In this document: positions 8,274 through 15,539 of the stretch, in pieces
How the letters are laid out: every line of letters starts with the position of its first letter
Numbering within the stretch: position 1 is the first letter of the stretch
Origin: MGBC108787 sp964430695
GTDB taxonomy: Bacteria; Bacillota_I; Bacilli_A; RF39; UBA660
Length of the DNA stretch: 20,411 nt
Reading direction: 5' to 3'
Assembly: GCA_964430695.1 (NCBI GenBank)
Contig: CAYSFO010000024.1
Span: 1-20,411, forward strand
Made by a program: the position numbers and the translations under genes
The notes under the pieces: model-generated
Seen by the model: only the letters and a program-made list of their open reading frames with translations
Database searches by the model: none
What the model was told of the DNA's origin: nothing

Positions 8274-9521
8274 CTAAGACTTTATTTTACTTTTTCTTTT
8301 CCTTTTTATGATATAAGTTAAAATAAGTATACAAAATAATAAAATAATACTTATGCTGATTATTTTTATATTTGTATATTTAAACTTTAAAACTTCATTT
8401 AAATACACTTCATAGGTATAAAGAACTTCATCCTTGTAAACAATTTCTACATTTCCAAGGAAATCCCCTTTTTTTATTTTATTGTCTATCGTTTCTATCC
8501 CTATGTAGTTATATTTTAGTTCTTTAAGCATTGTAGAATCGAAATATATTTCTTTTTCTTGCTCACTGGTCACTGGATAAGTATCCAAATAACCATCTTT
8601 TATACTTAAAGTTGTTAACACTTGGCCTTTAGATAAAATATTTTGATAGCTATACTTTTTAGAAAAATAATCATAAATAGCTAAACTATCTACAATATGA
8701 TTGGGAAAACCATTTGCATAAGGAGAATGGGCAGTAATCAGTAAATACTTTACTCCCTCATACTCTGCTATACTTGATAAACATAATCCAGCATGGTTTG
8801 TATATCCTGATTTAGAACCGATTATAGAATCAATATTTAGTTTATACCTATCAGAAGGAAGCACAAGAGTACTTAATAATTGTAGATGATTAGTCGTTTC
8901 ATATTCTCTTGTAGTATAAATTTCGTAAAAGGTTTCATTATCAAGAGCATAGAGTAGTAACTTGGCTAAATCATTAAGAGTGGAATAGTTTTCTTCTTCA
9001 TCTCTTCCAACTGGATTACTATAATGCGTATTAACTAAGCCTAGTTTTGTAGCCATTGCATTCATTTCTAAAACAAATTGATTGATGGAACCAGACGTTA
9101 GAATGGCTAAAGCTTGTGCTGCTTCTACTCCACTTGGTAACAAAGCTCCATATAATAAATCTCGAATGGTAACAACATCTCCAGCTTGAAATCCAGCTTC
9201 TGCATATCCCGTAATATTATAAAAAGCTTCGTCCATAACAATCACTTTTTTGTCTAAATCTTCATTTTTTTCAATGGATAACAAAGCAGTCATGATTTTA
9301 GTCAAACTTGCCATAGCAATTTTTTCTTCATTCTTTTTCTGATAGACAACTTTATCATCTTTTAAATTATAAAGGAGAATATGATCTGCTCCGATACTTT
9401 CTATTTCTAAATTTGTCGTATTAAAATAAGGATAAGTATCTTCTAAAGATGCAGATACATTTGGAATTGTAAGGATACTGAAACAAACAAAAAAGAAAAG
9501 AAATTTTTTTAAATGATTCAT
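8274..9521 (-). CDS. dacA: Serine-type D-Ala-D-Ala carboxypeptidase (DacA/PBP5-like, peptidase S11)
   Basis: Low-molecular-weight penicillin-binding protein that trims the terminal D-Ala from peptidoglycan pentapeptides outside the membrane. An ATG also exists at 9527, but AAGAAGG ends 1 nt before it; the ATG at 9521 has 7-nt spacing, giving 415 residues starting MNHLKK. Signal peptide with a hydrophobic core and a likely cleavage after VSA (~24). Catalytic SLTK at ~71. The second motif reads SGVE (~130), lacking the Asn of S-x-N. The third reads KSGYTNHAG (~237), with Ser in place of the usual Thr of KTG. A C-terminal segment (~380-400, IISISIILLFCILILTYII) is a membrane helix followed by a Lys/Arg-rich tail, in place of the usual amphipathic anchor. 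Single gene with its own promoter. Confidence 0.92.
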   Translation of the reverse strand: MNHLKKFLFFFVCFSILTIPNVSASLEDTYPYFNTTNLEIESIGADHILLYNLKDDKVVYQKKNEEKIAMASLTKIMTALLSIEKNEDLDKKVIVMDEAFYNITGYAEAGFQAGDVVTIRDLLYGALLPSGVEAAQALAILTSGSINQFVLEMNAMATKLGLVNTHYSNPVGRDEEENYSTLNDLAKLLLYALDNETFYEIYTTREYETTNHLQLLSTLVLPSDRYKLNIDSIIGSKSGYTNHAGLCLSSIAEYEGVKYLLITAHSPYANGFPNHIVDSLAIYDYFSKKYSYQNILSKGQVLTTLSIKDGYLDTYPVTSEQEKEIYFDSTMLKELKYNYIGIETIDNKIKKGDFLGNVEIVYKDEVLYTYEVYLNEVLKFKYTNIKIISISIILLFCILILTYIIKRKRKSKIKS

Positions 9522-9545
9522 TTTCATACCTTCTTACTTTTTCCA

Positions 9546-9554
9546 ATTATACCA
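9546..9554 (-). promoter_or_regulatory. Extended -10 promoter of dacA
   Basis: TGG followed by perfect TATAAT on the minus strand (-10 at 9546-9551), 25 nt upstream of the chosen ATG, with the AAGAAGG ribosome site at 9529-9535 between them. -35 is not recognisable. Confidence 0.65.
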
Positions 9555-9567
9555 TGATTTAGTAATC

Positions 9568-9597
9568 AAAAAAACAAATTATGTGTGAATAATTTGT
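9568..9597 (-). terminator. Rho-independent terminator of the 9601-10110 gene
   Basis: Perfect 9-bp stem (ACAAATTAT / ATAATTTGT, arms 9589-9597 and 9574-9582), 6-nt loop, then six more T on the minus strand. It begins 4 nt after the stop codon of the upstream gene. Confidence 0.85.
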
Positions 9598-9600
9598 CTT

Positions 9601-10110
9601 TTAAAATTCTGGATATTTTTTAGCCAATTTACGAATATAGTCATCGTTTAAAACACCTATTTCTTCTAAATACTCTCCTACATGGTCGTAGCCATAAAAT
9701 ATGGTTTTACCCTGTAATTGACGGCTGATTTCAAAACGATGATTGTATTTCTTAAAAAATTCAAACCATGTACGTAATCGAAGTTGTTGATAATCTATTA
9801 AATTTTCTGGACAGTATACAATATGAAAGGGAGCTTTTTTATTTATATGAATTAGCATTTCCCCTTGTGAAGCTAAGTAATCATTAGCTATGCTAATATT
9901 ATCCTGTTGTAATTCTTTCCATGCATCACTGTCAAACGGAACATATCCTTCTACCATCCAACTCATTAATATTTTAGAATGAGGTTTTTCGTCAAAAGAA
10001 AAAATACTTCTTTTTGTTCTATCCCCCAATTTCATTTCACTAGAATAGACATCTTCTAATGTAATGCGTTCTAATATTCTTTCTACATCTGTAGTTAAAA
10101 ATTCTGTCAT
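9601..10110 (-). CDS. Conserved-looking hypothetical protein, 169 residues
   Basis: I do not recognise the family. The frame is open from 10167, but that segment contains the promoter. The ATG at 10110 (MTEFLTTDVERIL) has GGAGG with 9-nt spacing and is the better start. The product is soluble, without a signal peptide or membrane helix, rich in aromatic and charged residues (RTWFEFFKKYNHRFE, FYGYDHVGEYLEEIG) and has no obvious catalytic or metal-binding motif. It forms a single-gene unit with a consensus promoter and a perfect terminator, which suggests a real and probably well-expressed gene. Confidence 0.8.
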   Translation of the reverse strand: MTEFLTTDVERILERITLEDVYSSEMKLGDRTKRSIFSFDEKPHSKILMSWMVEGYVPFDSDAWKELQQDNISIANDYLASQGEMLIHINKKAPFHIVYCPENLIDYQQLRLRTWFEFFKKYNHRFEISRQLQGKTIFYGYDHVGEYLEEIGVLNDDYIRKLAKKYPEF

Positions 10111-10138
10111 AAAGATTTTCCTCCAAAAAACAAAAAGT

Positions 10139-10167
10139 ATTATAACATTTAGGAAGAAATATGCCAA
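10139..10167 (-). promoter_or_regulatory. Consensus sigma-A promoter of the 9601-10110 gene
   Basis: TTGGCA (10162-10167), 17-nt spacer, perfect TATAAT (10139-10144) on the minus strand. Predicted start about 10132, leader ~22 nt. It is the best -35/-10 pair in the window. Confidence 0.8.
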
Positions 10168-10202
10168 CTATTTTTGCTTCTTTTTAATGAATTTACATTT
10201 AG

Positions 10203-11027
10203 TTAAAAATAATCTTCTAAAAAGGAATGTTTTTCTCCCTCTTTTGTGTATCCTAATATACAATGCATATTGATATTTGCCATACTTTTAAAAATATTAT
10301 CGTCAATATCTTTTTCTTCTTTGCGTAATTCATGAATTAGTTTTTTCATTTCTAGTCTTTTACTCGTTCCATCATCAAATTGTGCATTTTTCTCAGTAAA
10401 TCTGCATGCACAATTTAAAAATTTAAGATTATGAAACTCTTTCCATGAAAGGATTGCATTTTCTTTTACGAGATATAAAGGACGTATTAGCTCTAACCCT
10501 TCAAAGTGGTCACTATGTAATTTAGGCATCATTGTTTTTATTTCTGCGCCATAAAACATAGAAAGAAGTGTTGTTTCAATGACATCATCAAAATGATGTC
10601 CTAAAGCTATTTTATTACAACCAAGCTCTTGTGCTTTGTTATATAAGTGTCCCCTTCTCATTCTTGCACATAAATAACATGGAGTTCCTTCTTTTAACGT
10701 ATTAACATAATCAAAAATATCGGTTTCAAACATTTCAATTGGAATATTTAACAGTTTGGCATTTTCTAAAATTTGTTTTTTATTTTCTTCATTGTATCCA
10801 GGATTCATAACCACATACTTTGCCTCAAAATGAATTTTGCCATGACGTTTTAATTCTTGTATACATTTCGCAAGTAAAAACGAATCTTTTCCTCCACTTA
10901 TACAAACCATAATATTATCATTTTCTAGAATTAATTCATACTCTTTTACTGCTTTAATAAAACGACTCCAAATAGTTTTTCGGAATGTTTTAATAATACT
11001 TCTTTCTACTTCTTGATATTTTTCCAT
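10203..11027 (-). CDS. ttcA: tRNA 2-thiocytidine synthetase-like PP-loop protein (TtcA family)
   Basis: TtcA-family ATP pyrophosphatases thiolate C32 of tRNA using ATP and a [4Fe-4S] cluster. The PP-loop SGGKDS is at residues 44-49. The CxxC pair C117/C120 (PCYLCARMRRG) and C206 (NCACRF) match the three cluster Cys of TtcA, and GHHFDDVIETTLLSMFYG is the second family motif. The frame is open back to an ATG at 11045, but the ATG at 11027 (MEKYQ) lies 2 nt after the stop of the preceding gene with GGGGGT upstream, giving 274 residues of normal length. It is the last gene of the ogt cluster. Target base and exact specificity are by family analogy; related TtuA/TilS enzymes differ in their Cys pattern. 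Confidence 0.85.
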   Translation of the reverse strand: MEKYQEVERSIIKTFRKTIWSRFIKAVKEYELILENDNIMVCISGGKDSFLLAKCIQELKRHGKIHFEAKYVVMNPGYNEENKKQILENAKLLNIPIEMFETDIFDYVNTLKEGTPCYLCARMRRGHLYNKAQELGCNKIALGHHFDDVIETTLLSMFYGAEIKTMMPKLHSDHFEGLELIRPLYLVKENAILSWKEFHNLKFLNCACRFTEKNAQFDDGTSKRLEMKKLIHELRKEEKDIDDNIFKSMANINMHCILGYTKEGEKHSFLEDYF

Positions 11028-11029
11028 TT

Positions 11030-11248
11030 CTACCCCCAAAACCATAATATTTCTAATATTTCAGTTAAAATTTCACGAAATAACTTTGATATTTGAAATA
11101 ATTTTATAAAACTTACAATTGTTAAAAGCATGCTAAATAGACAGACAAGATACCCAATAAAACCATCTGGATATTCAATAATAAAAATAATTAATCCTAA
11201 AATGCCTAAAAATAAATAAATGCCCTTTTTCATTTTATTCAAAATCAC
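11030..11248 (-). CDS. Small two-helix membrane protein, hypothetical
   Basis: No family recognised. Two hydrophobic helices (GIYLFLGILGLIIFIIEY and FIGYLVCLFSMLLTIVSF) are joined by a short loop with PDG and followed by a ~25-residue tail. The start is uncertain. GTG at 11248 has AGAGGA only ~2 nt away and overlaps the upstream gene by 14 nt. ATG at 11233, 1 nt after the upstream stop, gives 67 residues and would rely on translational coupling; I prefer the latter. ttcA begins 2 nt beyond its stop, so the four genes form one cluster. Confidence 0.65.
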   Translation of the reverse strand: MILNKMKKGIYLFLGILGLIIFIIEYPDGFIGYLVCLFSMLLTIVSFIKLFQISKLFREILTEILEILWFWG

Positions 11249-11576
11249 TTTCCTCTAGCAAAGGAACAATATCAATAGCTGGTTCTTCATAAGGATGTAC
11301 TTCTCTTAATTTTGATAGTACAGTTTTCACTTTATCTATAGCACAAACAAATTCTAGTTTTTCTTCTTCAACATATTCCAAATTATTTTTCTTTCCAATA
11401 TAAGGGTTAGCATTATCATTTGGCATAAACGTACCCATTGATTTTGTTGATGAAGTACAATAGGTATAATCCCCAATTATTCCTGCACCAGCCTCACATA
11501 CTGCATTTCTAACACTTTCCACATTTTCTAAAGGTATGGTTACAAATATTTTTACTTTATTAATATGAACATTCAT
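11235..11576 (-). CDS. YqfO/Nif3 insertion-domain protein (CutA/PII-like fold)
   Basis: 113 residues. It matches the small ferredoxin-like domain that is inserted in Bacillus YqfO (Nif3 family) and also occurs alone: KIFVTIPLENVESVRNAVCEAGAG at the N-terminus, GDYTYCTSSTKSMGTFMP in the middle, and HPYEEPAIDIVPL at the C-terminus. The metal-binding Nif3 core is absent. The role is unknown; the fold relates to PII/CutA proteins that bind small molecules or metals as trimers. The start overlaps the ogt stop by 4 nt (ATGA) with AAGGAGA 8 nt upstream, showing translational coupling. Confidence 0.8.
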   Translation of the reverse strand: MNVHINKVKIFVTIPLENVESVRNAVCEAGAGIIGDYTYCTSSTKSMGTFMPNDNANPYIGKKNNLEYVEEEKLEFVCAIDKVKTVLSKLREVHPYEEPAIDIVPLLEESDFE

Positions 11577-12136
11577 TTTAAAATCTCCTTTTTGCTTATT
11601 ATATCACTTTCTTCTACATATTGTTTCTTCTGCTCTTTATAAAAATAATACTCTTTTAAATGCAAACCTTCCAACTTTAATAAGTTTATTTTTAAATCTG
11701 TTCCAAGACCATATCCTACTAAGTTTTTCTTTTGTCCCACTACACGATGACAAGGAACAATAATGGGAATAGGATTGTTATGCACTGCATTTCCAATGGC
11801 TTGAGCACTCATTTTTTTCTTATCTCGTTTTATAGCCATAACCTCAGCAAGTTCTTTATATGTTATCACTTGTCCATAAGGAATTTTAAGTAATAAATTC
11901 CATACTTCTTTTTGAAAATCTGTACCTTGCATTTTTAAAGCTAATTTTTCTTTAGGTTCTTTTCCTTGAAAATAAGTATCAAGCCACTCTATTGCCTTTT
12001 GAAATATTTTTAAATTTTTATTTTTTTGGGGAAGGTTTCTAGATTGTTCACTTAAAATTAACCCTGTAATAGAATCTCCATCACTTTTTAATTCCAAATT
12101 ACCCACTGGAGATTGGTATATATATTTATACTTCAT
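11573..12136 (-). CDS. ogt: Methylated-DNA--protein-cysteine S-methyltransferase
   Basis: Suicide repair protein that removes methyl groups from O6-methylguanine by transferring them to its own cysteine. The active-site motif IVPCHRVVG is present (Cys ~129), preceded by the helix-turn-helix and arginine-finger region (SAQAIGNAVHNNPIP) and by the DNA-binding domain start (GTDFQKEVWNLLLKIPYGQVITYKELA). The end motif VGYGLGTDLKINLLKLEG is also present. About 30 extra charged residues follow the usual C-terminus. First gene of a cluster with the YqfO-like, small membrane and ttcA genes. Confidence 0.93.
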   Translation of the reverse strand: MKYKYIYQSPVGNLELKSDGDSITGLILSEQSRNLPQKNKNLKIFQKAIEWLDTYFQGKEPKEKLALKMQGTDFQKEVWNLLLKIPYGQVITYKELAEVMAIKRDKKKMSAQAIGNAVHNNPIPIIVPCHRVVGQKKNLVGYGLGTDLKINLLKLEGLHLKEYYFYKEQKKQYVEESDIISKKEILK

Positions 12137-12164
12137 ATTTCACTTTCTTCCAACAATTTTAACT

Positions 12165-12186
12165 ATTCTATCATAATTTTAGCACA
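12165..12186 (-). promoter_or_regulatory. Extended -10 promoter region of the ogt cluster
   Basis: TGTGC followed by TAAAAT (12176-12186) fits the TRTGn extended -10; TGA plus TAGAAT (12165-12173) is an alternative. Both give leaders of about 25-35 nt. No strong -35. Confidence 0.45.
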
Positions 12187-12243
12187 ATAAAACTCCATCA
12201 TGAAAGTGAAGTTGTTTTAAAAAATAAATATTTATTAAAACAG

Positions 12244-12266
12244 AAAAAAAGCCTATAAAAGGCTTT
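12244..12266 (-). terminator. Rho-independent terminator of tRNA-Glu
   Basis: AAAGCCT / AGGCTTT stem with a short T-rich loop, running into a T tract on the minus strand, 13 nt beyond the CCA end of the tRNA. The tRNA is thus a single-gene unit. Confidence 0.8.
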
Positions 12267-12278
12267 AAAGTTCATAAA

Positions 12279-12355
12279 TGGTAGCCTGTACGGGTTTCGA
12301 ACCCGTGAATACCACCTTGAGAGGGTGGCGTGTTAAACCCCTTCACCAACAGGCC
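12279..12355 (-). tRNA. tRNA-Glu (anticodon CTC)
   Basis: 77 nt including an encoded CCA. Acceptor stem GGCCTGT/ACAGGCT closes with a G-U first pair; D arm GTG/CAC; anticodon stem CCACC/GGTGG with loop CTCTCAA, giving CTC at positions 34-36; variable loop of 5 nt; T arm ACGGG/CCCGT with loop TTCGAAA; discriminator A. It decodes GAG, the minor Glu codon in AT-rich genomes, so a separate TTC isoacceptor is expected elsewhere. Confidence 0.95.
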
Positions 12356-12387
12356 AAATATAAAAATCTTATTTTTAAGACATTTTT

Positions 12388-12416
12388 ATATTAGCATAAC
12401 TTACCTTTTTTTACAA
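12388..12416 (-). promoter_or_regulatory. Promoter of tRNA-Glu
   Basis: TTGTAA (12411-12416), 17-nt spacer, TGC plus TAATAT (-10 at 12388-12393) on the minus strand, predicting a start ~26 nt before the tRNA. The left copy of the 37-bp repeat abuts the -35 box exactly. Confidence 0.6.
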
Positions 12417-12453
12417 TAAGTTAAAATATGTTGTTCACTGTATTACTTTTTAT
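12417..12453. repeat. Direct repeat, left copy (flanks the giant sigma gene)
   Basis: 37 bases identical to 15502-15539 except for one A (four versus five in an A run). It begins directly upstream of the tRNA-Glu -35 box and ends 31 nt before the stop of the sigma-like gene. Confidence 0.9.
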
Positions 12454-12484
12454 GTAAGATATAAATAAAACTATTACTAGCTTA

Positions 12485-15436
12485 TTAATCACTCTTTTCT
12501 TTTTTTAAAACTAAAGATTGAAATTCAAGTTCTTTTCTTCTCGTGTCTAATACATATAATATTTTAAAAATATGATTCATATCTTTACCATTCATAAATT
12601 CTCTTTCATTTATATTAAAACGGCTCATTAAACCAATTCTTACTCTTTTCTTTAAATCTTTTCCATATTTTTTGATAATGTCTATTACTTCATCCCTCGT
12701 TGCAGTAGTGAGCTTAAATGCATCAGGATAAGTTGCTGCTATTAAATCGGCAATTATAAAATATGACACTGGTGCTTTGTCTCCTGTGATAATTCTTCTA
12801 TTTTGAACATTTCTAAAATATTGGTCATAATAACTTCTATAACGTTGGGGTATATTAGCAAAATTTCTTTCATAAAAGAGATGAATTTCATCATAACTAA
12901 ATGTTTTTTGTCTAGTTATACCATCTTTTAGCTTACATACACTAAGCATTAAACTAGCATTTATACTATTTATTGTTGATGGATCATAATCAAGACCAAG
13001 AAGCTTTATTACTTCAGGTGCTCCCATTTTTTCTTTACCACTCATACCAAATGAAAGATTAAAAATTTGAATAGCCAAAGGTAAATCTCCATAAAAAGGT
13101 AAATCAGGATTTTGAATAGCTTCTAAATAATAGTCAAAGTCAAATTTTTTTGCATNNNNNNNNNNNNNNNNNNNNNNNNNNNNNNNNNNNNNNNNNNNNN
13201 NNNNNNNNNNNNNNNNNNNNNNNNNNNNNNNNNNNNNNNNNNNNNNNNNNNNNNNAAGATATCTTAATCTTATTATTTCTTTATCTTCTTCTGTTATTTT
13301 ATCTTTTGCATAATCAAAAAAATCATTTAATTCATTTTCAGTAACAATTAGTGGTGTTAAAATACCAAATCGAAAAAAATCGATCTTTCTTATGGCTGCA
13401 GTAATGATATTTGAAATTCTTGTTGTTTTTAAACCGGTAGTTTTACTTAATTCTTCATAAGTCTTATCTTCCATTAAAAATTGTCTTAATAATTGTCTTG
13501 TTTCAGGCACAAAACTATATTGAGGATTTTCAACATAAGGAATATATAAGCTTTTGTCAATTTCTATGTTTCTACCTAGTCCACTATATAATCTCATAGC
13601 ATACATGATAGTTGCTTCAAAAATTGAATTAAAATCCATTTTAGACATATTAAACTTCTTGGCAATTTCCTTTCTAGAAAGAGCCTTACCTCTAATACCA
13701 AAATATAAATCCATCATTTCCATTCTATCATCACTAAATCTTTTCCAATATTTAGCTTTTACTTTAAGCCATGCTTTCTTTGTAAAGTTATTTTCAAAAT
13801 ATTCAAAAATATGATAATAACTTCTTTCTAGTCTCGAAATTAATTTTTGATTATTTTTATATAAATTCGTATTTGGATAGGCTTCTCTAAATACTTTTCG
13901 ATCCTTTTTACCAAAAAAGTAAGTTTCTAAATATAATTGTTGTTCTTCTGTATAATCATCTTTAGTCCTTAAAAATTCTTTATATAATTTTTTTAATGAA
14001 GCATATGTATTTTTGTGTTTAAAACCAAATTTTAAAATATTTACTTCTTTTTCTATATCAAAGACTCCTATATAGTTCTTATCATAAGATCCAAAATATT
14101 TTTTAAGCAACTGTTCTTCATTTGGGGTTAGATTATAATTAATTTCTTTAAAATAACCCAAAATTTCTTCTAAGGTAAGGGAAGAATATTTTTCTTCTAA
14201 AGTACGATAATCTATTATTTTTTCTTTTTTATGAATATCTATATCAAATATATGAGTTCCATATGTTTTAATCATTTGTTCTTGAAAGTTTTTAAATGCT
14301 CTGGTATCACTAAATTTTTTATTACGCTTTGTTTTCAAAGAAACCATTACTTGATTCAATTCTTGTAATGTTATTCCTAAAATAGAAGCATAATCTTTAT
14401 TTCGATACTTGTATTTCCCTAATGAAATTAATTCATACAATTTTCTTTCTATATCTGCTAAGTCATCTTTTAAATACATATATCTAATAATTTGCATTGG
14501 TGATAGTGGTTCTTTTTTTAATAAATCAAATTTGTATCCTTCTCTTTCTTTTATTCCATTTATTTTTCTTGTAAAAAGATTACTATTTTCTACCATATAT
14601 GGTTTTAATTTTTCCAAAGTCTTTTTTTCAATTTGTTTTATATACTCTCTTGTAACATTGAAATAAGACGCAACTTCTTCTAAAGTTTTTCGTTCCTCAC
14701 TTAAAATACGATAATAAATAACAAAATAACGTAGTGGACTTAGTACTTCTTTTAAAACTAAAAATAAATCATTATTAACCATTTGGTTTAGTACATTATC
14801 ATAATCATGATTTTCAACAGATATAAAGTTTTCTAATTCACTCTTTTCATCATCATCAATTGTTTGATTCATACTGACTAATGTTTGCTTTAAAGAATCT
14901 TTTATCTTATTTAAAGTTTCCATTGAAATATCCAAAATAATACAAATCTCTTCTTCAGGAGGTAAAGGTAAGCTTTTCTGTTCATATTCATTAATCAATC
15001 GAAAATATTTCGGCATAGCATCTTTAATATGAACGGGTGTTCGAATTTCATCATCTTTATTATCCAATCCACGTTTTATTTTTTGTTTTATCCAAGGCAT
15101 TGCGTAGGTAGTAAAAGCACCTTGTTCAGGATCATAACTTTCTACAGCACGTATAAGTCCAAAATTACCTTCTTGAATTATATCTAATATTTGAAAATGT
15201 TTTGCTCTTGCTTTGTAATGATGTGCAACACTTACAACCAATCTTAACATGCAATTAATTAATAACTCTTTAGCTTTTAAATCTCCATTGTTTCTGTAAC
15301 GAGTCCCTAACTCTTTTTGTTGCTCTACGGATAATTTTGGATAACGACGAATTTCATTAAAGTATGTTTTAAAAGCATCGTCTGTAAATGATGTTTCTAA
15401 TTCTTCATCCATTAGTATTTTTATTTCTTCGTCCAT
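12485..15436 (-). CDS. Giant sigma-70-family protein with multiple region-4-like modules (contains a scaffold gap)
   Basis: About 983 residues, versus ~350-450 for a usual primary sigma. The N-terminus is a full sigma factor: region 1.2 (DAFKTYFNEIRR, ~20-45); region 2 (~52-128: LVVSVAHHY, DIIQEGNFGLIRAVESYDP, FTTYAMPWIKQKIKRG); region 3 with an acidic 3.2 finger (DDDEKSELENFISVEN, ~194-209); and region 4 with HTH TLEEVASYFNVTREYIKQIE (251-270). Then ~700 residues follow in which region-4-like units recur: 438-490 (LTPNEEQLLKKYFG), 496-548 (YTEEQQLYLETYFFG), 568-616 (YFGIRGK...KEIAKKFNMS), 643-690 (YEELSKTTGLKTTRISNI), one starting at 714 (ITEEDKEIIRLRYL), and one after the gap (~785-830: SFGMSGKEK...NSINASL). 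The start at 15436 has AGAGGG 7 nt upstream. The family of the extension is not recognised. Because 100 N interrupt the gene, frame continuity is not proven, but the modules resemble each other across the gap. Confidence 0.85.
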   Translation of the reverse strand: MDEEIKILMDEELETSFTDDAFKTYFNEIRRYPKLSVEQQKELGTRYRNNGDLKAKELLINCMLRLVVSVAHHYKARAKHFQILDIIQEGNFGLIRAVESYDPEQGAFTTYAMPWIKQKIKRGLDNKDDEIRTPVHIKDAMPKYFRLINEYEQKSLPLPPEEEICIILDISMETLNKIKDSLKQTLVSMNQTIDDDEKSELENFISVENHDYDNVLNQMVNNDLFLVLKEVLSPLRYFVIYYRILSEERKTLEEVASYFNVTREYIKQIEKKTLEKLKPYMVENSNLFTRKINGIKEREGYKFDLLKKEPLSPMQIIRYMYLKDDLADIERKLYELISLGKYKYRNKDYASILGITLQELNQVMVSLKTKRNKKFSDTRAFKNFQEQMIKTYGTHIFDIDIHKKEKIIDYRTLEEKYSSLTLEEILGYFKEINYNLTPNEEQLLKKYFGSYDKNYIGVFDIEKEVNILKFGFKHKNTYASLKKLYKEFLRTKDDYTEEQQLYLETYFFGKKDRKVFREAYPNTNLYKNNQKLISRLERSYYHIFEYFENNFTKKAWLKVKAKYWKRFSDDRMEMMDLYFGIRGKALSRKEIAKKFNMSKMDFNSIFEATIMYAMRLYSGLGRNIEIDKSLYIPYVENPQYSFVPETRQLLRQFLMEDKTYEELSKTTGLKTTRISNIITAAIRKIDFFRFGILTPLIVTENELNDFFDYAKDKITEEDKEIIRLRYLXXXXXXXXXXXXXXXXXXXXXXXXXXXXXXXXXXAKKFDFDYYLEAIQNPDLPFYGDLPLAIQIFNLSFGMSGKEKMGAPEVIKLLGLDYDPSTINSINASLMLSVCKLKDGITRQKTFSYDEIHLFYERNFANIPQRYRSYYDQYFRNVQNRRIITGDKAPVSYFIIADLIAATYPDAFKLTTATRDEVIDIIKKYGKDLKKRVRIGLMSRFNINEREFMNGKDMNHIFKILYVLDTRRKELEFQSLVLKKEKSD
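13156..13255. other. Scaffold gap of exactly 100 N
   Basis: Exactly 100 N, a conventional placeholder for a gap of unknown size, lies within the sigma-like gene (about residues 727-761 as numbered). The true length, and hence the protein length, is unknown. An unresolved repeat is a plausible cause. Confidence 0.95.
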
Positions 15437-15453
15437 AAAATCCCTCTCGGTTT

Positions 15454-15480
15454 ATTATAACAAAATAAAAAAACTTACAA
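15454..15480 (-). promoter_or_regulatory. Candidate promoter of the giant sigma gene
   Basis: Perfect TATAAT (15454-15459) lies 17 nt upstream of the ATG at 15436. TTGTAA (15475-15480) is present but with a 15-nt spacer, shorter than usual. The -10 region follows the T run of the upstream terminator. A start ~7 nt downstream of the -10 would give a leader of only ~10 nt. Confidence 0.45.
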
Positions 15481-15507
15481 AAGCATTTATTTTATCCTGA
15501 GTAAGTT
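15466..15507 (-). terminator. Terminator-like hairpin after the RhuM pseudogene
   Basis: AACTTAC (15501-15507) pairs with GTAAGTT (15472-15478), 7 bp, around a loop of 22 nt containing a smaller A/T stem, followed by a T run. It overlaps the right copy of the direct repeat by six bases; a similar AACTTA/TAAGTT pair lies at 12399-12422 beside the left copy. Confidence 0.45.
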
Positions 15508-15539
15508 AAAAATATGTTGTTCACTGTATTACTTTTTAT
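15502..15539. repeat. Direct repeat, right copy (overlaps the RhuM 3' end)
   Basis: 38 bases, matching 12417-12453 with one extra A. It includes the last codons and stop (15529) of the RhuM pseudogene plus its 3' flank. This copy therefore looks ancestral, and the copy by the tRNA looks like a duplicated gene end. Confidence 0.9.

Noticed and set aside
10111..10167. N-terminal extension of the hypothetical protein to an ATG at 10167
   Set aside because: A consensus promoter (TTGGCA-17-TATAAT) occupies this segment and a strong GGAGG serves the ATG at 10110.
12279..12355. tRNA-Glu 3' end as the attachment site of an integrated element
   Set aside because: No second copy of the tRNA 3' end and no integrase gene in the window; the only repeat nearby is the 37-bp one beside its promoter.
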